Shown here: one piece after another, positions 13,860 to 18,495 of the stretch
Layout of the letters: every line of letters begins with the position of its first letter
How positions within the stretch are numbered: position 1 is the stretch's first letter
Origin: Thermoleophilia bacterium
Lineage (GTDB): Bacteria > Actinomycetota > Thermoleophilia > Gaiellales > Gaiellaceae
NCBI GenBank assembly: GCA_014534295.1
Contig: JACVRU010000017.1
Coordinates: 1-18,495 of the forward strand
Direction of reading: 5' to 3'
Length of the DNA: 18,495 bases
Notes under the pieces: generated by a model
What the model was told of the DNA's origin: nothing
Database searches by the model: none
The model's input: the letters and a program-made list of their open reading frames with translations, nothing else
Position numbers and translations under genes: made by a program

Positions 13860-14995
13860 TAGCGCAGGAGCGCCCCGATACCCTCGACGGGGTCGAGGTC
13901 GCGGCGCCGGCCGACGGCGCGGACGGTGCCGCCGTGGGACAGGGTCTGGTGCACGGCGAGGTCGAGGCCCTCGGGGCGGCGCTCCATCCGCGTGCCGTCC
14001 AGCGGGCAGCTGCCGTCCGACGTGGACGCCCGCCCGCAGCGCGGGCACTGGAACGCGTCCCGGTTCGCGCCGTCCTGGAACAGGAGCAGCTCGACGCGCC
14101 CGTCCGAGGCGGCCTCCAGCACGTGCTCCCAGCCCGCCGCAGCGCGGCCGTTCCGGCCCGCCTCCTCGCGCCACCGCTCGAGGGCCGCCGCCTCCTGCTC
14201 GGCGCGCCAGGCCTCCAGCACGGGCACGGCCAGCTCCAGCAGCCGCGCTGGAGTCGCGTGCGCCTCGGCCTGGGTCCAGCCGGCGACCGCCGCCCTGGTC
14301 TCGTGCGACAGGACCTGCTCGAAGTCCGCCCGCATCGGCTCGGGACAGACGATGACGACGCCCGGGCCGTGCAACCTGCGGACCTGCCGGTCGAGGGCGC
14401 CGGCGACCCGCCGCATGTGCTCCGCGGAGAGCTGGTCGATGTGGCGCTGGAAGTTGGCCTGCGACCAGCCGCCCTGGTCGTGCCGGCTCGGCTGCTCCTC
14501 GCCCTCGTCGACGACCTCGTGCAGGCGCCCGTCGCGGAGGCGGTAGACCTCGCCGCGCTCGCGGCTGACCACGGCGACGAGCGCGCCCTCGCCGCGACCT
14601 ACGAGCGGTACGAGCGGCGCCAGGTGGAGCTCCCCCGCAACCTTGACCGCGTCGGGCACGTGCTCCGTCAGCGGCAGCGTCTGCCAGAGGTTGTCCAGCC
14701 CGTCCGCGAAGACGGCGAGGCCTCGCGACCCCTGGCGGTCGAAGTCGTCGTCGACGTACCGGCGGATCCGCTCGAAGTCCTCGCGCAGGCCGGCCCGCTG
14801 GTCGTGCGTGAGCTCGCTCTTCGCAGCCAGCGCGCGCTCGCCCTCGTTCAGCAGGGCGTTCGCGCGCGCGGCGACGTCGCCCGCCGTGGGAGCGACGCTG
14901 GGGTCGAGATCGAGATAGAGGCTGATCGCCCGTCCGCGGACGGCCCGGAAGGCCGCCAGCTCCCTCAGCTTCTCCCAACTGACCGTCGCTGCCAT
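13856..14995 (-). CDS. baeRF-family (eRF1/Vms1-like) protein
   Basis: 379 residues from ATG 14995, which has GGAGG about 4 bases upstream; an earlier in-frame ATG at 15034 lacks one. The N-domain has RGRAISLYLDLDPS and GLAVFADG; the middle has ALVAVVSRERGEVYRLRDG, then QGGWSQANFQRHI at about 174-186, and VVIVCPEP. The C-domain has CPRCGR...CPLDG (about 317-335), a likely metal-binding knuckle with three visible Cys, and LSHGGTVRAV. The pattern matches bacterial relatives of archaeo-eukaryotic release factors, in which GGxxQ takes the place of the catalytic GGQ loop. Known relatives (Vms1/ANKZF1) cleave peptidyl-tRNA in ribosome rescue; activity here is inferred. Confidence 0.8.
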   Translation of the reverse strand: MAATVSWEKLRELAAFRAVRGRAISLYLDLDPSVAPTAGDVAARANALLNEGERALAAKSELTHDQRAGLREDFERIRRYVDDDFDRQGSRGLAVFADGLDNLWQTLPLTEHVPDAVKVAGELHLAPLVPLVGRGEGALVAVVSRERGEVYRLRDGRLHEVVDEGEEQPSRHDQGGWSQANFQRHIDQLSAEHMRRVAGALDRQVRRLHGPGVVIVCPEPMRADFEQVLSHETRAAVAGWTQAEAHATPARLLELAVPVLEAWRAEQEAAALERWREEAGRNGRAAAGWEHVLEAASDGRVELLLFQDGANRDAFQCPRCGRASTSDGSCPLDGTRMERRPEGLDLAVHQTLSHGGTVRAVGRRRDLDPVEGIGALLRY

Positions 14996-15045
14996 TCGCC
15001 TCCGTGTTACCAGCGGGGCAGCGATTGTAGTCATACGCTCCGGTC

Positions 15046-15564
15046 GTGCGCGTCTGGACGATCGGCCACGGGACGCGGGCCGTCGAGGAGCTCGTCGAGA
15101 CCCTAGGGCCCGCGGGCGTGCGCAGCCTGGTCGACGTCCGGCGCTTTCCGGGCTCCCGGCGCAACCCCCAGTTCAACCGCGACGCGCTGGCCGCGACCCT
15201 CTCCGGCGCGGGCATCGCGTACCGCCATGCGGTCGCCCTCGGCGGCCGGCTTGCAGGCGAGCCCGGCGAGGAGCGGTTCGGCTGCATCCGGGTCGCCGCC
15301 TTCCGCAGCTACGCCGCGCGCATGGCGACGCCCGGCTGGCAGGAGGCGCTCGAGCGCGAGCTGTCGCAGCCCGACCCCTGCTTCATGTGCGCCGAGACCC
15401 TCTGGACGAAGTGTCATCGCCGCCTGATCGCGGAGCTGCTCGCCGCCCGGGGCCACGAGGTGCTACACCTGCTCGGCCCGCACCGGGTGGAGCCCCACCG
15501 GCCCTGGGACGAGGCCGACTCCCGCGCCGGCGTCCTTTACCTCTGCGGCGAGCGGGTCGCGTGA
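15046..15564 (+). CDS. DUF488 family protein
   Basis: 172 residues, GTG start. The family signatures are clear: WTIGHGTRAVEELVETL at 4-20, SLVDVRRFPGSRRNPQFN at 27-44, AVALGGR at 62-68, and CAETLWTKCHRRLIAELL at about 115-132 with C115, E117, C123 and H124 in a metal-site-like array. DUF488 proteins are widespread and uncharacterised; they have been suggested to be nucleic-acid related enzymes, without proof. It starts about 50 bases from the divergent baeRF gene, so the two promoters share that gap. It ends 75 bases before trxB. Confidence 0.88.
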   Translation: MRVWTIGHGTRAVEELVETLGPAGVRSLVDVRRFPGSRRNPQFNRDALAATLSGAGIAYRHAVALGGRLAGEPGEERFGCIRVAAFRSYAARMATPGWQEALERELSQPDPCFMCAETLWTKCHRRLIAELLAARGHEVLHLLGPHRVEPHRPWDEADSRAGVLYLCGERVA

Positions 15565-15565
15565 C

Positions 15566-15591
15566 GGAAGCTCTAGCCGACTCGTTTCGTT
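15566..15591 (+). promoter_or_regulatory. SigR/SigH-like promoter upstream of trxB
   Basis: GGAAG (15566-15570) is followed after exactly 18 bases by GTT (15589-15591). The thiol-stress ECF sigma factors SigR of Streptomyces and SigH of Mycobacterium recognise GGAAT/C, about 18 bases, GTT, and trxB is a classical target. The match is 4 of 5 in the -35 with ideal spacing. A short AT-rich TTTAATAG overlaps the -10, so a housekeeping promoter is also possible although no -35 fits it. Confidence 0.4.
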
Positions 15592-15601
15592 TAATAGTGG
15601 A

Positions 15602-15616
15602 GGCCCGTTACGGGCC
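15602..15616. promoter_or_regulatory. Perfect palindrome between promoter and trxB start
   Basis: GGCCCGTTACGGGCC is a 7-bp perfect inverted repeat around one T. It lies 11 bases after the candidate -10 and ends 23 bases before the GTG, so it would be at or just past the transcript start. It could be an operator or a 5'-UTR hairpin ahead of the GGGAAGGGAAGG ribosome site. Confidence 0.4.
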
Positions 15617-15639
15617 ATCTTCGGGAAGGGAAGGAAGCA

Positions 15640-16614
15640 GTGAGCGACGTGCGCAAGCTGATCGTCATCGGCGGGGGACCAGCCGGCTACGCGGCCGCGC
15701 TCTACGCGGCCCGGGCGAACCTGGACCCGCTCGTGATCGAGGGCTTCCAGTGGGGAGGTCAGCTGATGATCACGAGCGACGTGGAGAACTATCCCGGCTA
15801 CGCCGACGGCGTCCTGGGCCCCGAGATGATGCATGACTTCCGGCGGCAGGCCGAGCGCTTCGGCGCCGAGTACCTGACCGACGACGTCACGCGCGTGGAC
15901 TTCTCCGAGCGCCCCTTCCGCGTTTGGGTCGGCGACGACGAGCACCGCGCCGAGGCCGTGATCGTCGCCACGGGCGCGACCGCGCGCCAGCTGGGAATCG
16001 AGAGCGAGCGCCGGCTCCAGGGCCGCGGCGTCACCTACTGCGCCGTCTGCGACGCCGCCTTCTACCGGGGCAAGGAGGTCGTGGTCGTCGGGGGCGGCGA
16101 CTCGGCGATGGAGGAGGCGGTCTTCACCACGAAGTTCGCCGACAAGGTGACCGTCGTCCACCGGCGCAACGAGTTCCGCGCCTCCCAGATCCTCGAGGAC
16201 CGCGCCCGCGAGAACGAGAAGATCGAGCTGATGACGCCGTACGTCGTCGAGGACGTGCTCGGTGACGACAAGCTGACCGGCGTCCGGCTCCGGCACGTCG
16301 AGACCGGCGAGGCGCAGGAGCTCGCCGCCGACGGCCTCTTCGTCGCGATCGGGCACGACCCGACGACCGCGCTCTTCCTCGACTGGCTCGACCACGAGGA
16401 GACGGGCTACCTCGTCACCAGGCCCGGCACGACCGAGACCAACGTTCCGGGCGTCTTCGCCGCCGGCGACGTCCAGGACCACGTCTACCGCCAGGCCGTC
16501 ACGGCCGCGGGCTCGGGCTGCATGGCCGCGCTCGACGCCGAGCGCTTCCTCGCCGCCCAGGAGGGACGCCTGGCCACTGCGCTCACCGCACCGCGGGACG
16601 AGGCGGGAAGCTGA
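15640..16614 (+). CDS. trxB: Thioredoxin reductase (NADPH)
   Basis: 324 residues, the normal length for the low-molecular-weight enzyme that passes electrons from NADPH via FAD and a redox disulfide to thioredoxin. Motifs: FAD-binding IGGGPAGYAAA at 10-20, ENYPGY at 49-54, redox-active CAVCD with C134 and C137, NADPH-binding GGGDSAMEEA at 151-160 and HRR at 174-176 (a phosphate-binding mark for NADPH), and FAAGDVQD near the C-terminus. Start GTG with a strong AAGGGAAGGAAG ribosome site. No trxA follows; the next gene is a zinc-ribbon/PAS protein 21 bases on. A SigR-like promoter and a palindrome lie upstream. Confidence 0.95.
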   Translation: MSDVRKLIVIGGGPAGYAAALYAARANLDPLVIEGFQWGGQLMITSDVENYPGYADGVLGPEMMHDFRRQAERFGAEYLTDDVTRVDFSERPFRVWVGDDEHRAEAVIVATGATARQLGIESERRLQGRGVTYCAVCDAAFYRGKEVVVVGGGDSAMEEAVFTTKFADKVTVVHRRNEFRASQILEDRARENEKIELMTPYVVEDVLGDDKLTGVRLRHVETGEAQELAADGLFVAIGHDPTTALFLDWLDHEETGYLVTRPGTTETNVPGVFAAGDVQDHVYRQAVTAAGSGCMAALDAERFLAAQEGRLATALTAPRDEAGS

Positions 16615-16635
16615 CGCGGCTACATTCGTAGCCTC

Positions 16636-17070
16636 GTGCCGTATTTCATCTGCCCGAACTGCAAGCAGCGCTCGGTCGACCACGACGGCCGGCACGGGCT
16701 GTCCCAGGCGCCCGTCTCGTGCGAGACGTGCGGCTTCGGCTTTCTGTTCGAGTTGCTCGAGGACTACTACCCCGGCCCCACCACGGGCTTCGTCGTCTGC
16801 GACCAGGCGGGGCGTGTGCTCGCGCTCGGCCGCGGCGTCTTCGAGCTGACCGGCTACCGCGAGCAGGACGTGCTCGGGCGGGACCTCGCCGAGGCGTTCG
16901 CCCTCTCCGACCGGACGCCGGCGACCACGGCCCTGGAGTGGGGCGTCCGCCGCTTCGGCGAGCAGCTCGAGCTGCGGACACGGTCGGGCTCGACCAGGGC
17001 GGTCACGGCCGACTTCTTCCCGGCCTACGACGGCGACGGCGGACTGCTCGTCGCGCTCGCTCCGAGGTAG
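16636..17070 (+). CDS. Zinc-ribbon plus PAS-domain protein
   Basis: 144 residues, GTG start. An N-terminal zinc ribbon uses C-P-N-C (residues 6-9) and C-E-T-C (about 33-36). A PAS-like domain follows at about 48-140: GFVVCDQAGRVLALGRGVFEL, then TGYREQDVLGRDLAEAF, a charged middle and a final strand GLLVALAPR. There is no kinase, cyclase or DNA-binding output domain, so it is probably a small sensor or adaptor. It follows trxB by 21 bases and overlaps the FAD oxidoreductase start by one base. The four cysteines could be redox-sensitive, which would suit a thioredoxin reductase neighbour, but this is inference. Confidence 0.8.
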   Translation: MPYFICPNCKQRSVDHDGRHGLSQAPVSCETCGFGFLFELLEDYYPGPTTGFVVCDQAGRVLALGRGVFELTGYREQDVLGRDLAEAFALSDRTPATTALEWGVRRFGEQLELRTRSGSTRAVTADFFPAYDGDGGLLVALAPR

Positions 17071-18191
17071 TGCCCGAGGTCGCCGTCGTCGGGGGCGGCG
17101 TGATGGGCGCGTCGATCGCCTACCACCTCGCGGCCGCCGGCGTCGACGACGTCGTCCTCCACGAGCGCGGCGCGATCGGGTCCGGGCCCACGTCGCGCTC
17201 GACGGCCGTCGTCCGCCTCCATTACTCGCAGCCGCTGGTCGTCCGTATGGCCGCCCACGGGCTGCGCGTCTTCGCCTCCTTCCGCGAGACCGTCGGGGCC
17301 GTCTCGGGCTTCACGCGCACGGGGCTGCTCGTGGCGGCGCCGGAGTCGGAGAGGGCCGCGCTCGAGCGCAACGTCGCGGTCGGGCGCGGCGAGGGCGCGA
17401 CGACGGAGCTCCTCCCCGCCGGCGCGCTGGTGGAGATCGAGCCGCGGCTCGCGGCCGAGGGGCTCGCGTTCGCCTTCGAGCCGGAGGCCGGCTACTGCGA
17501 TCCCTACCTCGTGACCGCCGGCTTCGCGGAGGCCGCGCGGCGGGCGGGCGTGCGGATCGAGGAGGGCAGCCCGGTTAAGTCGCTCTCGGCTCTCGACGCA
17601 GGCATCGTGGTCGTCGCGGCCGGACCGTGGACCCCCGCGCTCCTCGCCCAGGTTGGCTACGAGCTCCCGGTTCGCGCGGCGCCGACCGAGATCGGCCGTT
17701 ACCGCCTGCCGGGGGGGTTCGGCTCGCTTCCGCCGACGGTGGCCGACTTCTCGGCGCGCCAGCTGTACTTCGTGCCCAAGCCGGACGGCGTCCTCGAGGT
17801 CGGCACGCTCGACCCCGAGCACGCCGAGCGTACGGTCGATCCCGACGAGTGCCCGGAGGGGGCGAGTCGCGAGACGCTGGCGGCGTTCGGCGACGCGCTC
17901 GTCTCACTCCTGCCCGCCGCCGCGGGCGGCCACTGGCGCGGCTCGTGGTCGGCGGTGTACGACGTCACGCCGGACTGGCACCCGGCGATCGGCCACGTCG
18001 CAGAGGGCGTGATCGTCGCGGCGGGGTTCTCGGGGCACGGCTTCAAGCTCGCGCCGGCCGTCGGCGCGGCGGTCGCCGAGCTCGTCCGCGACGGCCGCTC
18101 GACGAGCTACGACCTCGGCCTGCTTGACCCCGGCCGCTTCGCCCGAGGCGACCTCGTCGCCACGACGTACGGCTACTCGGTGCTCGGCTGA
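17070..18191 (+). CDS. FAD-dependent oxidoreductase (DAO/sarcosine oxidase beta-like)
   Basis: 373 residues, GTG start sharing one base with the previous stop (TAGTG). The N-terminus is the dinucleotide fold VAVVGGGVMGASIAYHLAAAG (about 4-24 in two parts) followed by SRSTAVVRLHYSQP, the position of the SxGNAG/S-type flavin contact. Further on are the family-typical VVVAAGPWTPALL and, near the end, a second FAD contact VIVAAGFSGHGFKLAPAVG. The DAO family oxidises secondary or primary amines such as sarcosine, glycine or D-amino acids; the substrate cannot be told. Related proteins include sarcosine oxidase beta subunits. No other Sox subunits are in view. The last 19 bases overlap the convergent VOC gene. 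Confidence 0.88.
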   Translation: MPEVAVVGGGVMGASIAYHLAAAGVDDVVLHERGAIGSGPTSRSTAVVRLHYSQPLVVRMAAHGLRVFASFRETVGAVSGFTRTGLLVAAPESERAALERNVAVGRGEGATTELLPAGALVEIEPRLAAEGLAFAFEPEAGYCDPYLVTAGFAEAARRAGVRIEEGSPVKSLSALDAGIVVVAAGPWTPALLAQVGYELPVRAAPTEIGRYRLPGGFGSLPPTVADFSARQLYFVPKPDGVLEVGTLDPEHAERTVDPDECPEGASRETLAAFGDALVSLLPAAAGGHWRGSWSAVYDVTPDWHPAIGHVAEGVIVAAGFSGHGFKLAPAVGAAVAELVRDGRSTSYDLGLLDPGRFARGDLVATTYGYSVLG

Positions 18192-18495
18192 GCGGCGAGG
18201 GTCGCCAGCCACTCAGTCGCCTCCCACTCCGGCGACGCTTCGGCGACGTGCGTCGCGAACGTCCAAACGTGACCTTCGGGGTCGACCGCGTGGTAGCGCC
18301 GGTCTCCGAAGTCGCGATCCTCCAGCGGAGCGCGGATCTCGGCGCCTGCGGCCACGGCGCGCTCGAAGTGCGCGTCGACGTCGTCGACGTAGACGTGCAC
18401 GGCCACACTCGTGCCGCCGCCGCGCTTCGGGCTCCGGAAGTCGCCGCCCGGCTGTGCTTCTCGATGAGCCCGCGGACGTACGCCGCATGCTCTGA
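18173..18495 (-). pseudogene. VOC (glyoxalase-like) protein, partial and frameshifted
   Basis: The gene enters from the right edge. One frame gives SEHAAYVRGLIEKHSR, then after a missing base a second frame continues GGDFRSPKRGGTSVAVHVYV, DDVDAHFERAVAAGAEI, and EDRDFGDRRYHAVDPEGHVW to a TAG at 18173. This is the C-terminal beta-alpha-beta half of a vicinal-oxygen-chelate fold, with the usual DRxYxxxDPEGHxW strand and likely metal-ligand Glu. The break is in the G run read from CCC at 18447-18449: one more G (CGG-GGC-GGC) makes the frame continuous. Substrate unknown. The GTG at 18406 often chosen as start is internal to the domain. Confidence 0.75.

Overview
The window is about 18.5 kb of very GC-rich, tightly packed bacterial chromosome with many GTG, TTG and even one likely CTG start. 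Gene content (paired dynamin-like GTPases, a holin-X/DUF3618/DUF4235 membrane cluster, a DUF3105 protein, a baeRF-type release-factor relative, short Ppx/GppA protein) points to Actinomycetota; I infer a Thermoleophilia/Gaiellales-like lineage from overall look only, with no marker gene to prove it. There are no transposases, phage structural genes, CRISPR arrays or rRNA, and no gene-free stretch above 300 bases.

Layout. 1-420: tail of a MoaD/ThiS-like sulfur carrier, a small basic protein, and an initiator tRNA-fMet with its own terminator. 448-1679: a membrane-anchored coiled-coil protein coupled to an exopolyphosphatase. 1664-4948 (minus): a glucan phosphorylase, a glutamate dehydrogenase overlapping it by 4 nt, and a CBS-pair protein, probably one operon joining glycogen breakdown to amino-nitrogen metabolism. 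5012-10314: an envelope island. Four small membrane proteins run left (DUF4235-like, tail-anchored, holin-X, DUF3618-like); a second DUF4235-like protein and two tandem dynamin-like GTPases run right; a basic membrane protein ending in a Rho_N/SAP-like module faces them. This is the best candidate here for an uncharacterised membrane-maintenance system.

10358-13530: an esterase lipoprotein gene broken by an apparent one-base frameshift, tRNA-Leu(UAA), a DUF3105 membrane-anchored protein, a small charged stress-like protein followed by a strong hairpin, and RmuC. 13527-15564: a small conserved protein that seems to start with CTG inside the stop of a baeRF family gene, and a divergent DUF488 protein. 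15640-18191: thioredoxin reductase with a SigR-like promoter and a palindrome upstream, then a zinc-ribbon plus PAS protein and an FAD-dependent oxidoreductase overlapping by one base. The right edge holds a VOC protein, also broken by one missing base in a G run. Two independent single-G losses in otherwise intact genes suggest assembly or sequencing error rather than true gene decay.

Convergent pairs overlap at their stops (ppx/CBS, rmuC/110-aa gene, FAD oxidoreductase/VOC) and co-directional genes overlap by 1-20 nt, so translational coupling is common in this genome.
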